In this document: piece after piece, positions 25,777 through 33,741 of the stretch
Numbering within the stretch: position 1 is the first letter of the stretch
How the letters are laid out: each line of letters starts with the position of its first letter
NCBI GenBank assembly: GCA_947040555.1
Contig: CAMRBW010000017.1
Span: 1-46,206 of the forward strand
Source of the DNA: an uncultured Oceanospirillales bacterium
Lineage (GTDB): Bacteria > Pseudomonadota > Gammaproteobacteria > Pseudomonadales > Endozoicomonadaceae
Reading direction: 5' to 3'
Length of the DNA: 46,206 nt
Notes under the pieces: model-generated
Seen by the model: only the letters and a program-made list of their open reading frames with translations
Databases searched by the model: none
Told to the model about the DNA's origin: nothing
Translations under genes and position numbers: made by a program

Positions 25777-25830
25777 GCAGCAATACCTTTACATTTTTAC
25801 CATGGAAATGCAGCCCTGTTTCTGTCGTTT

Positions 25831-25863
25831 GGGGTGGGTAGCATTTCCCGCACATGGCTGTTT
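25831..25863 (+). repeat. 33-bp intergenic repeat, copy 2
   Basis: This copy matches 8275-8307 at 28 of 33 positions. It lies 54 bases upstream of fhs but in the opposite sense to that gene, whereas copy 1 has the same sense as wbpA. That argues against a shared gene-leader function. A run of seven G at 25974-25980 lies nearby, before the moeA stop. Confidence 0.7.
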
Positions 25864-25983
25864 GGAGTTATCTCCCCCGCGGAAGCATGCCTCAGACTGT
25901 CGTATGAAAAATTGATTTAGATCAAAAAAAAGAGAGCGGTAGAGCTGTGGCTTTTACCGCTATGTAAGCAGGAGGGGGGGCTG

Positions 25984-27219
25984 TTACGAGAGTAAATTAT
26001 CGAAAGGTAAAACTAAAACGCTGTCGTTAGGTTCAACACCGCAGCTTTCTTCCGTCAAAATGATGTAGCAGTTTGCCATATTCATGGAACGAAGAATGCC
26101 AGAGCCCTGGCTGCCGGTGGTGACTACAACAGGGTTACCGCTGTCGTCAGTAGAGAGAATGCCACGCTGAAACTCCCTTCTACCGGGAGCTTTTTTCAGA
26201 CGGGTTTGAGTGGTTGCATTAAACATGACCGGAGTCGTATTTTCTTCGCCTGACATTATCCGCAGTGCCGGAACAGCCAATGCGTGAAGGGTAATGGTGG
26301 CGGAAACAGGATTGCCAGGCAGCCCAAAGAAAACACTGTCAGATAGCTGACCAAAGGCAAATGGTTTGCCGGGTTTGATCGCCAGTTTCCAGAATCGGGT
26401 TTCACCCAGCTCATCAAGCACCTCTTTGGTATAGTCAGCTTCGCCTACAGAGACACCGCCGGAGGTCATCACGGCATCAGCTTCACTGTTGGCCAGCAGG
26501 AAAGCCTCATGGATGGCAGCACGGTCATCGGGTAGTTTGCCAAGATCAATTACATCAACGCCGAGACGGTACAGCATACTGGTTATAACAATACGATTAC
26601 TGTCGTAAATATCGCCATATCCCAGTGTCTCACCGGGAAGTTTCAACTCGTCACCAGTGGAAAATACAGCGACTTTTACCTTTCGATAAACGACAACTTC
26701 TGTAAATCCAAGAGAGGCTATAAGTCCAAGATCCTGTGGTCGCAGGCGGTGCCCTGTGGTCAGTACTTCACAACCTTCGGCGATATCTTCACCGGCGTGG
26801 CGAATATTGCTACCCACATCGGTCTTTTTCAGGAAATGAATTCCCGTTTCAGTACGTTCAGTCTGTTCCTGCATAATCACGGCATCAGTACCGGTGGGAA
26901 TGGTGGCGCCGGTCATAATGCGAATACAGTGCCCCTCTGGACAGACACCTTCAAAAGGGTGTCCGGCAAAGGATTCACCCGTCAGTGGCAGGGTATCGCT
27001 GACCTCGAGATCGGCGGCACGCAGGGCATAACCGTCCATGGCCGAATTATTATGTGGCGGAATGTTCATGGGAGAGATAACCGCTTGAGCCAAAACCCGA
27101 CCATCGCACAGTGCCAGCGGTAGCATCTCTGTCTCTTTTACGGGAGTTACGCCACGAAAAAGTGTCTGCAGAGCTTGATCCAGAGTCATCAATCCTGGCT
27201 TAGCGCAACAGTCGGTCAT
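25984..27219 (-). CDS. moeA: Molybdopterin molybdenumtransferase
   Basis: Inserts molybdate into adenylylated molybdopterin, the final step of Moco formation. The 411-residue protein has the full MoeA layout, including PPHNNSAMDGYALRA near residue 55, IMTGATIPTGTDAVIMQEQT near 100-120, the substrate loop TSGGVSVGEADYTKE near 250, and KPGKPFAFGQL with GLPGNPVS. AAGGAG lies seven bases before the ATG. It is the last gene of the leftward moaA-mobB-moeA series, 47 bases after mobB. Confidence 0.95.
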   Translation of the reverse strand: MTDCCAKPGLMTLDQALQTLFRGVTPVKETEMLPLALCDGRVLAQAVISPMNIPPHNNSAMDGYALRAADLEVSDTLPLTGESFAGHPFEGVCPEGHCIRIMTGATIPTGTDAVIMQEQTERTETGIHFLKKTDVGSNIRHAGEDIAEGCEVLTTGHRLRPQDLGLIASLGFTEVVVYRKVKVAVFSTGDELKLPGETLGYGDIYDSNRIVITSMLYRLGVDVIDLGKLPDDRAAIHEAFLLANSEADAVMTSGGVSVGEADYTKEVLDELGETRFWKLAIKPGKPFAFGQLSDSVFFGLPGNPVSATITLHALAVPALRIMSGEENTTPVMFNATTQTRLKKAPGRREFQRGILSTDDSGNPVVVTTGSQGSGILRSMNMANCYIILTEESCGVEPNDSVLVLPFDNLLS

Positions 27220-27266
27220 TGCGAGTCTCCTTGAGCATCTGGTGTCATTTGTGATTGTTCCTGAAT

Positions 27267-27797
27267 TCAGGGTTTATGTTGTTGGTAAAATTTGATGACA
27301 AATGCTGCAACTTGCTCTGGGTTATTAATATCCAGTATGGGCAGAGATGGTGCGTTGTCAGAGAGGGGGTTACCACCATCCCAGCATAAGGCAATAATGT
27401 TTTTGTCTTCGGGGTAGATAAAAGGGCGGTCGAGGTCTTTCCGATGGATTTCTATTTTAGGAATGGCTGTATCCCGGAACCCTTCCACCAGAATAATATC
27501 AAGACGACTATGGTCTAGTAGAGTGAGCTGGTCTTCCAGCGTAGGCTCTTCCATCTCTCGTTCAGTAATACAGATGGTTCGATTCGGAGTACTGAGCACA
27601 GTCTGAACAGACCCTGCATGGCGCAGGCGATAGCTGTCCTTACCAGGCTTATCCGGTTCGATAATATGGTGTGAAGCCTTTATCAGGCCAATGCGTAAAC
27701 CGTAACTTTTCAATTGCGGAATCACCTGTTCCAGCAGTGTGGTTTTTCCCGTACCACTGAAAGCAGCGAAACCGAGAACAGGCAGATTATAATTCAT
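27267..27797 (-). CDS. mobB: Molybdopterin-guanine dinucleotide biosynthesis adaptor MobB
   Basis: P-loop GTP-binding protein that assists MobA in making the guanine dinucleotide form of the cofactor. The Walker A motif GTGKTT is at residues 15-20. KASHHIIEPDKPGKDSYR and ILVEGFRD complete the MobB pattern. Its 176 residues match E. coli MobB. It lies between moaA and moeA, 24 bases after moaA. No mobA is in the window. The ribosome-binding site is weak, so translation may depend on moaA. Confidence 0.94.
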   Translation of the reverse strand: MNYNLPVLGFAAFSGTGKTTLLEQVIPQLKSYGLRIGLIKASHHIIEPDKPGKDSYRLRHAGSVQTVLSTPNRTICITEREMEEPTLEDQLTLLDHSRLDIILVEGFRDTAIPKIEIHRKDLDRPFIYPEDKNIIALCWDGGNPLSDNAPSLPILDINNPEQVAAFVIKFYQQHKP

Positions 27798-27821
27798 TCT
27801 GAGTGTTAACCACGGCCTATA

Positions 27822-28814
27822 TTAACCACCAATAATGGACAGATTACGGGTGCTACCGGTCAGTCCATAATCGAGAAAGTGTTTATCATCTTTCAGGTTG
27901 AGCAGCTCTTGTATGCGGTGGATCAGCAGTGGTAGCTGGTCATCGCTCTGCAAAAGGTGGCGCAGGTTGTGACCTTGTTCAGCGAACAGGCACAGTTGTA
28001 GTTCGCCTTGACTATTCACCCGCAAGCGATTGCAATCAGCACAAAAGTCTTTGGAATAGGGCATGATCAGGCCGATCTGACCTTGGTAATCGGGATGCCA
28101 GAACTCTTGTGCCGGTCCCGCGTTGTCGGCACGAATGGATTGTGTCCAGCCTCGATCAGCAAGCTGCTGTCGTATAACCTGACCGGACAGATGGTGGCGA
28201 TTGAAAAAATCGATGGAATCACTGGTTTCCATCAGCTCAATCATGCGCACCGTAACGGGTTGATCTTTAATCCAACCAAGGAATCGATCCAGCTCTTTGT
28301 CGTTCATACCCTTCAGTAGAACTGTATTGACCTTTACCTTTGGCAGCCCCATGGCAAAAGCGTGATCGATACCTCGCAGAATTTCGTCCAGCCGGTTGTG
28401 GCCGGTAATGCGCTGGAACATGGCGGGCTCAAGGCTGTCGATGCTGACATTAAGATGCGTCATACCAGCGGAGAGCCAATTTCCGACCCGCTTATCCAGC
28501 TTGTAGCCATTAGTCGTCACGGCGACGGTATCGATGCCTGGTACATTGCGGACAGTCTGCAGAATATCCATGAAATCGAAGCGCAGGCTTGGCTCACCGC
28601 CACTAATGCGAACTTTGTTGGTACCGAGTATGGCAAAAGCGGTCACAATCCGGCGAATTTCATCCAGACCGATGGCTGTTTTGTGGGATGTCTCGGTGCA
28701 GCCATCCGGCAGACAGTACTGACAACTGAAGTTGCACAGATCCGTGACGGATAGACGCAAATAAGGAAACGTACGTCCCTGACGGTCTTGTAGTGGTTCT
28801 GGTAAAATGGGCAT
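27822..28814 (-). CDS. moaA: GTP 3',8-cyclase MoaA
   Basis: Radical-SAM enzyme that converts GTP to 3',8-cyclo-GTP, the first step of Moco synthesis. The N-terminal cluster motif has Cys27, Cys31 and Cys34 (CNFSCQYC). The second cluster ligands are Cys258, Cys261 and Cys275 (FCADCNRLRVN to LQLC). The C-terminal Gly-Gly needed for activity is present. The length is 330 residues. The frame is open to 28886, but the ATG at 28814 is chosen because GGAAAGG lies upstream and the Moco riboswitch occupies the sequence before it. A MoaC gene is not in the window. Confidence 0.96.
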   Translation of the reverse strand: MPILPEPLQDRQGRTFPYLRLSVTDLCNFSCQYCLPDGCTETSHKTAIGLDEIRRIVTAFAILGTNKVRISGGEPSLRFDFMDILQTVRNVPGIDTVAVTTNGYKLDKRVGNWLSAGMTHLNVSIDSLEPAMFQRITGHNRLDEILRGIDHAFAMGLPKVKVNTVLLKGMNDKELDRFLGWIKDQPVTVRMIELMETSDSIDFFNRHHLSGQVIRQQLADRGWTQSIRADNAGPAQEFWHPDYQGQIGLIMPYSKDFCADCNRLRVNSQGELQLCLFAEQGHNLRHLLQSDDQLPLLIHRIQELLNLKDDKHFLDYGLTGSTRNLSIIGG

Positions 28815-28820
28815 TGAACA

Positions 28821-28944
28821 CCTTTCCAAAATACTAAGGGAGGCTGCAGGATTTCTCGCTGCAACCCGGTGGCGATTTCTCACCACGGCGAACCCCCCCC
28901 TGTCCGATCCATTTACCGATCGGGTTTAGAGAGAGTTGCTCGGC
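28821..28944 (-). promoter_or_regulatory. Moco RNA motif (molybdenum-cofactor riboswitch)
   Basis: Read on the minus strand, the moaA leader closely follows the E. coli moaA Moco RNA: GCCACCGGG (865-873 of the 28000 block), a 7-bp hairpin GTTGCAG/CTGCAGC with a GAAA-containing loop, then GCCTCCC (838-844) and the ribosome-binding site GGAAAGG (821-827). E. coli has GCCACCAGGG, a hairpin, GCCTCCC and TGGAAAGGTG in the same order. A run of eight G on the RNA (893-900) lies in the upstream arm. By analogy, bound cofactor or tungsten cofactor would hide the ribosome-binding site and lower expression. The upstream limit is approximate. Confidence 0.86.
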
Positions 28945-29041
28945 GCTCGAACTTAATAATTAAAATTATAATATAAGCAGGTAAAGCATAGCAGGTGTTA
29001 ACTTAAACGACATCTGCCGCAAATAATAACAATAGGCCAGT

Positions 29042-30763
29042 TTAAAGAAAACGTCTCGCGATGCTGTGAATTTCCTGCACAATGGCTCTCAGACCATTCC
29101 CTCTGGATGGGCTGAGGTGGTTAGTCAGTTCCAGCTCGCCGAACAGAACATCGATATCAAATTCCAGAAGATCCTGAGGAGCTCGGCCATTGAGGCAAGA
29201 GAGAGTAATCAGGATTAACCCTCGTATTACACGAGCATCGCTGTCTATAGCAAAGTGCAGGGTTCGGTTTTCTTCGTTATAGAAGTGATGCATCCATACC
29301 GTACTTTCACAGCCGGCAAGGCGGGTCTGCTCTTGGCGCATACCACTCGGCAGTACCGGTAATCTGGATGCCAATTGCATAATACGACGATAGCGATCCT
29401 GCCAGTTACGCTGCTTGAGCAGATCAGTGCGTAATTGAATCAGTGCCTGTTCACTGAAGTGGGGCACAGTACCGAATGCTGCGGGTATGTTGTCGTATGA
29501 TTCTGGTGCTGATAGTGCCTGTATAGCATGGCTGTCTGATGTTCCGATTTCAGCCCCTGTTTCGGCAAGAATGGTTTGCATGGCCAGAATAAAAGCATCC
29601 ACATCTTCAGTCGTGTTGTAACAGGCTAGAGATGCACGAACAGTACCTTGTAGCCCCAGAGATTCCATTAGCGGCATAGCGCAGTGATGGCCGGTACGAA
29701 CCGCTATGCCCTGTTGATCCAGTAGTACACCGATATCCTGGTTGTGAATCGTGTCGCAGACAAAAGAGACGACAGCTGTTTTTTTTTCTGCAGTACCAAT
29801 ACGACGAATATCAGGTAATTGATCCAGCGCTCGTTCAAGCCGCTGGCACAGGACTTTTTCTTTAAGCATTTGTTGTTCACGATCCAGTTTGCTGATAAAC
29901 CGGATCGCTGCCGCCATACCTATAACGCCCGCAATATTAGGCGTACCCGCCTCGAAACGGAATGGTGGTTTCTGGAATGTAGTACCAGAGAAGCTGACCC
30001 GCTCAATCATCTCGCCCCCTCCCTGCCAGGGCGGCATCGCTTCCAACAATTCACGACGACCGTAGAGCACACCAATACCTGTCGGGCCATAAACCTTGTG
30101 ACCGGAAAAAACATAGAAGTCACAGTCCAGCGCCTGCACATCCACCGAAAAGTGAGCCACGGCCTGAGAGCCATCAATGATAGTTGTCGCACCAAAAGCC
30201 TTGGCCGCAGCGATCATTTCCCGCACCGGATTGATGGTGCCCAAAGCGTTGGATACATGGGTTACAGAGAGCACCTTGGTGCGCTTGCCCAGCAAGTTTT
30301 TAAAGACGTCCTGATCGAGCTCACCCGTGCTGGTGACAGGTATGACCCGGATAACTGCACCATTCTGTTTGGCAACCAGCTGCCAAGGCACGATATTGGC
30401 GTGGTGTTCTAATTCTGACAGGAGTATTTCGTCGCCTGCTTTCAGATTTTCTATGCCCCAGCTCCAGGCCAGTAGATTGAGCGCTTCTGTAGCACCGCGA
30501 GTCCAGATTATTTCATCACTATGTCGTGTATTCAGAAAGCGCGAGACGATGTCACGGGCATCTTCAAATGCACGGGTCGCCCTTGTGCTCAGAGCGTGTG
30601 ATGCGCGGTGTACGTTGGCATTTGCGCATGAGTAATAGTGGCTGACAGCATCAATAACCACTTGGGGTTTTTGCGTGGTTGCAGCATTGTCCAGCCAGAC
30701 CAACGGTTGGCCGTGGACCTGTTCTGTCAGAATGGGAAAGTGTTGGCGAAGCTCTGCAGACAT
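29042..30763 (-). CDS. Fused cysteine desulfurase and sulfur acceptor (SufS-SufE type)
   Basis: A 573-residue fusion. Residues 1-405 are a group II cysteine desulfurase (SufS/CsdA): Lys223 in SGHKVYGPTG binds PLP, and Cys361 in RTGHHCAMP carries the persulfide. A variable linker (about 405-435) leads to a SufE/CsdE domain (435-573) with Cys485 in LAGCESTVW as sulfur acceptor. Fusion should pass sulfur directly from Cys361 to Cys485. The neighbours are Moco genes, not sufBCD, so the product may supply sulfur for MoaD thiocarboxylate as well as, or instead of, Fe-S clusters. There is no internal stop or start at the junction. The ribosome-binding site before the ATG is weak. Confidence 0.93.
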   Translation of the reverse strand: MSAELRQHFPILTEQVHGQPLVWLDNAATTQKPQVVIDAVSHYYSCANANVHRASHALSTRATRAFEDARDIVSRFLNTRHSDEIIWTRGATEALNLLAWSWGIENLKAGDEILLSELEHHANIVPWQLVAKQNGAVIRVIPVTSTGELDQDVFKNLLGKRTKVLSVTHVSNALGTINPVREMIAAAKAFGATTIIDGSQAVAHFSVDVQALDCDFYVFSGHKVYGPTGIGVLYGRRELLEAMPPWQGGGEMIERVSFSGTTFQKPPFRFEAGTPNIAGVIGMAAAIRFISKLDREQQMLKEKVLCQRLERALDQLPDIRRIGTAEKKTAVVSFVCDTIHNQDIGVLLDQQGIAVRTGHHCAMPLMESLGLQGTVRASLACYNTTEDVDAFILAMQTILAETGAEIGTSDSHAIQALSAPESYDNIPAAFGTVPHFSEQALIQLRTDLLKQRNWQDRYRRIMQLASRLPVLPSGMRQEQTRLAGCESTVWMHHFYNEENRTLHFAIDSDARVIRGLILITLSCLNGRAPQDLLEFDIDVLFGELELTNHLSPSRGNGLRAIVQEIHSIARRFL

Positions 30764-31011
30764 GAAAGTCGATTCAACCCTTAGTTCGGTATGAAAACAG
30801 CGTAGATGAGTGCTTATGCTACCAGAATACGTGCTATCGGTGGTTATTGACGCTTATTGTCTGAAACCAGCCAGAACCATAAGCATGACAATTTACCTCC
30901 TTATCCACTTACCCGCTCATCTCCTTGCCTCTTTAAGCTCAGGTTATCTCTTGGAAAACGCGCGATCTGGCGACACACTATAGCCTTCCGTTGATAGCTT
31001 AATAATATTTA

Positions 31012-31726
31012 ATGAAAAATATAACATTGATTGTAGCTATGAAGCAGGAAGCTGCGCCTTTGATTGAGCAGCTGGGCCTGACGGCTTGCGATGTTTTTAA
31101 ATCTGGTTCTTCCTTGCAAAGCCTTCACGGGCCGATTTGGGGGTCTGGAGATATCGTTAGTCATCAATGGTACTGATAAGACCCATGGCGTTGAAAATGT
31201 GGGAACACAGCCTGCGACACTTACCGCTTATGAAGCGATACGGATATTTGCTCCCGATCTGCTGATCAATGCTGGTACCTGTGGCGCTTTCTCGGAAAAG
31301 GGCAGCAAGATTGGTGACATCTATATTGGGAAACGCATACGTTTTTTTGATCGTCGTATACCTCTGGGTCCTTATGAAGATTATGGGCATGGTAACTATA
31401 CCTGTGAGCGGGCTATGGAAATCGCTTGTAAACTAGATATGCCTACCTCTGTCGTTTGTACCGGAAACTTTCTGGATATGAGCCCAACCGACGAAGCAAT
31501 ACTTCGTGAAGAGACCGTCGTTAATAAGGAGATGGAGGCAGCAGCAATAGCGTGGGTCGCAGGCCTTTATGGAATACCGGTGGTAGCCATAAAATCGGTC
31601 ACCGATCTGATGGATGGTGGTCAAGTTACAGCGGATGAGTTTTCTGCCAATTTGGAACTGGCTTCAGCCAATCTCAGAGTTGATGTGATGAAACTGCTTG
31701 ATTTCCTGTCATCCAGCAGTGAATAG
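31012..31726 (+). pseudogene. Plant-type 5'-methylthioadenosine nucleosidase, frameshifted
   Basis: The reading frame from an ATG at 31091 encodes a nucleoside phosphorylase-family protein lacking its N-terminus. The missing part (NITLIVAMKQEAAPLIEQLG) is encoded from an ATG at 31012 in another frame. Removing one base near 31108-31112 joins the two as a continuous protein of about 237 residues. The protein resembles plant MTN1 more than E. coli MtnN: VGTQPATL, INAGTCGAF, FFDRRIPLGP, CTGNFLDMSPTDE, and EMEAAAIAWVAGLYGIPVV with the catalytic-type SVTDLMDGG. Function would be cleavage of methylthioadenosine to methylthioribose and adenine. It is either a real frameshift or a sequencing error. 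The shorter frame alone could give a truncated product. Confidence 0.8.
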
Positions 31727-31763
31727 TTTGCCTGACTTCAAGTTGTAAGTTTGAGAGCGTGCC

Positions 31764-32213
31764 ATGATCAGTGTACAAACAGATGATTTTGATGTGGACC
31801 ATGAATACCGGACGTTGTGTCAGTCATCGGGTACCGGTGCTGTAGTGATGTTTAGTGGGTTGGTTCGGGATATGAATCTGGGAGCGAGTGTTGGCGGACT
31901 CTACCTGGAGCACTACGCGGGCATGACTGAGAAGTCCCTGCAGGCGATAGTTGATGAAGCTTGCGAACGCTGGCCCATTGACGCATGGAGAGTGATTCAC
32001 CGGGTCGGCCAGTTGGATATTGGTGACCGGATTGTTTTTGTCGGAGTCGCCAGCGCCCATCGGCAGGCCGCTTTTGAGGCGTGCGAATTTCTGATGGATT
32101 ATCTGAAAACCCGGGCACCGTTCTGGAAGCGGGAGCAGACTCTCGAGGGGGAGCACTGGATAGAGGCTCGAGAGAGCGATAATACTGCAGCAACACGCTG
32201 GGAGGGAGCATGA
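31764..32213 (+). CDS. moaE: Molybdopterin synthase catalytic subunit
   Basis: Large subunit of molybdopterin synthase, which transfers sulfur from MoaD thiocarboxylate to precursor Z (cPMP). Its 149 residues match the family. Lys115 and Lys122 in LKTRAPFWKRE correspond to the catalytic lysines of E. coli MoaE, and VASAHRQAAFEAC is the conserved core. MoaD, MoaB and MoaC are not in the window. It starts the rightward unit moaE-modA-modB-modC and overlaps modA by four bases (ATGA). Confidence 0.95.
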   Translation: MISVQTDDFDVDHEYRTLCQSSGTGAVVMFSGLVRDMNLGASVGGLYLEHYAGMTEKSLQAIVDEACERWPIDAWRVIHRVGQLDIGDRIVFVGVASAHRQAAFEACEFLMDYLKTRAPFWKREQTLEGEHWIEARESDNTAATRWEGA

Positions 32214-33064
32214 TGATGGGAAGAACCCTGTTTTTAGCTATAGGTTTTCTGTCTGGTACATTGTTGAGTGCACAGGCTGCGTGGGGAAAAGCTCTTCATG
32301 GAGATGCTCTTCATAAAGATGCTCGACAGGGCGCTGCCCTTAGTATTGCTGTTGCCTCCAACTTTCGCCCGGTTGCTCAACGGTTGGCTGACGACTTCAC
32401 TCGGCGCACTGGTCATCGTGTGACGCTCTCTTCTGCCTCCTCAGGAGTGTTATATAACCAGGTTTTTTATGGTGCGTCGTATGATCTGTTTTTCTCAGCA
32501 GACCGTGAACGCCCAAGAATGTTGCAGGAGGCTGGCAAAGTAAAAGGGGAGCCTAAAACCTACGCTTATGGTCGTCTGGTTTTCTGGCAACCCGGAAATC
32601 CAACACCGGATTATAAGGTTTTGAGCCAGTGGCAGGGGAATTTGGCAATGGCAGACCCCGGTAAGGCTCCTTATGGATTTGCCGCCCAGCAAGTGCTGGA
32701 GTATTTCGACCTTTGGGGGAAGCCACGTATCGAGCTGGTCCAGGGAATGAGTGTTCAACAGGCTTGGCAGTTTATCGCCACAGGTAATGTTCGAGCGGGG
32801 TTTGTCGCTTTATCCCAGGTTGTGGGTGGCAAAATAGACAGCGGTTATCTGTTGTTGAGGGATGAATTGTATAATCCTATACGACAGAATGTAGTTATTA
32901 TAAAAACCAGCAAGAATACGAAGCTGGCGCAGCAGTTTCTTGATTTTATTTTTGCTGAACCCCAGCAGAAAATTATTCAAGAGGCTGGTTATTATCCGGG
33001 GGTTATCAATACAGGTAGCCGTATTGCGGGTAAACGGGCAGAACTTTCTAAGGATAATAAATGA
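32210..33064 (+). CDS. modA: Molybdate-binding periplasmic protein
   Basis: Substrate-binding protein of the molybdate ABC transporter. A signal peptide covers about residues 1-25 (ending AQAAWGKA), then a low-complexity HGDALHKDARQGA stretch precedes the mature domain, which begins LSIAVASNFRPVAQRL. Conserved ModA segments include SASSGVLYNQVFYGASYDLFFSAD and PGKAPYGFAAQQVL. Of three consecutive ATG codons (32210, 32213, 32216), the second has the best spacing from GGAGGG; the first gives the ATGA overlap with moaE. Length is 284 residues. It ends in an ATGA overlap with modB. Confidence 0.95.
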   Translation: MMMGRTLFLAIGFLSGTLLSAQAAWGKALHGDALHKDARQGAALSIAVASNFRPVAQRLADDFTRRTGHRVTLSSASSGVLYNQVFYGASYDLFFSADRERPRMLQEAGKVKGEPKTYAYGRLVFWQPGNPTPDYKVLSQWQGNLAMADPGKAPYGFAAQQVLEYFDLWGKPRIELVQGMSVQQAWQFIATGNVRAGFVALSQVVGGKIDSGYLLLRDELYNPIRQNVVIIKTSKNTKLAQQFLDFIFAEPQQKIIQEAGYYPGVINTGSRIAGKRAELSKDNK

Positions 33065-33741
33065 CGGAGGGTGTCTGGCAAGCTCTGCTGGTCACACTGC
33101 AGCTTGCGGGGGTAACAACCCTTATTCTTCTGATTATCGGTCTACCGCTGGCATGGTGGCTATCGGGAATGACCAGTCGTATAAGACCAGTGCTTGAGGC
33201 ACTGGTCGGTTTGCCTATGGTCTTGCCGCCAACGGTTCTCGGGTTTTATTTGCTGGTGGCCTTTTCGCCAAATAATCCGCTCGGGCAGTTCTGGCTAAAG
33301 CTCACCGGCTCTTCGCTGGCATTCAGCTTCCATGGTCTGGTAGTGGCTTCTGTTATCTACTCACTGCCGTTTGTCGTTCAGCCCCTGCAGCGTGCTTTTG
33401 AACAGATTAATCGTGGTCTGTTGGAGGCAGCAGCAACATTAGGTGCCGGTCCCATCGATCGTTTTGTCTCTGTCGTACTTCCGCAGACCTTTCGCCCACT
33501 ATTGTTGGCAGCCAGTCTCGGCTTTGCTCACACCGTGGGTGAATTTGGCGTGGTGCTGATGATTGGCGGCAATATTCCCGGTAAAACTCAGGTGCTCTCT
33601 ATTGCTCTTTATGATGCGGTTGAAACCCAGAACCTTGCCAGTGCACACCTTATTTCTGGTGGCTTAATCGGTTTTGCACTGGTGTTGTTGACGGGACTCT
33701 ATGCCCTTGATTATGGGCCGAATCGCAGGGATGGACGTTGA
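33061..33741 (+). CDS. modB: Molybdate ABC transporter permease
   Basis: Inner-membrane permease with five to six membrane helices in 226 residues. The cytoplasmic EAA loop is visible as LLEAAATLGAGPIDRF near residues 120-135, where ModC docks. VGLPMVLPPTVLGFYLL is typical of ModB/CysT-type permeases. AAGGA lies six bases before the ATG. It overlaps modA by four bases and modC by one base (TGATG), so the three are translated together. Confidence 0.96.
   Translation: MTEGVWQALLVTLQLAGVTTLILLIIGLPLAWWLSGMTSRIRPVLEALVGLPMVLPPTVLGFYLLVAFSPNNPLGQFWLKLTGSSLAFSFHGLVVASVIYSLPFVVQPLQRAFEQINRGLLEAAATLGAGPIDRFVSVVLPQTFRPLLLAASLGFAHTVGEFGVVLMIGGNIPGKTQVLSIALYDAVETQNLASAHLISGGLIGFALVLLTGLYALDYGPNRRDGR

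Noticed and set aside
25777-25983. fhs leader considered as a ZTP or tetrahydrofolate riboswitch
   Set aside because: I could not find the conserved blocks of either class, and the notable motif there recurs before an unrelated gene.
29819-30412. 197-codon frame antisense to the SufS domain
   Set aside because: The coding strand has intact PLP and cysteine motifs; the antisense product is unrecognisable.
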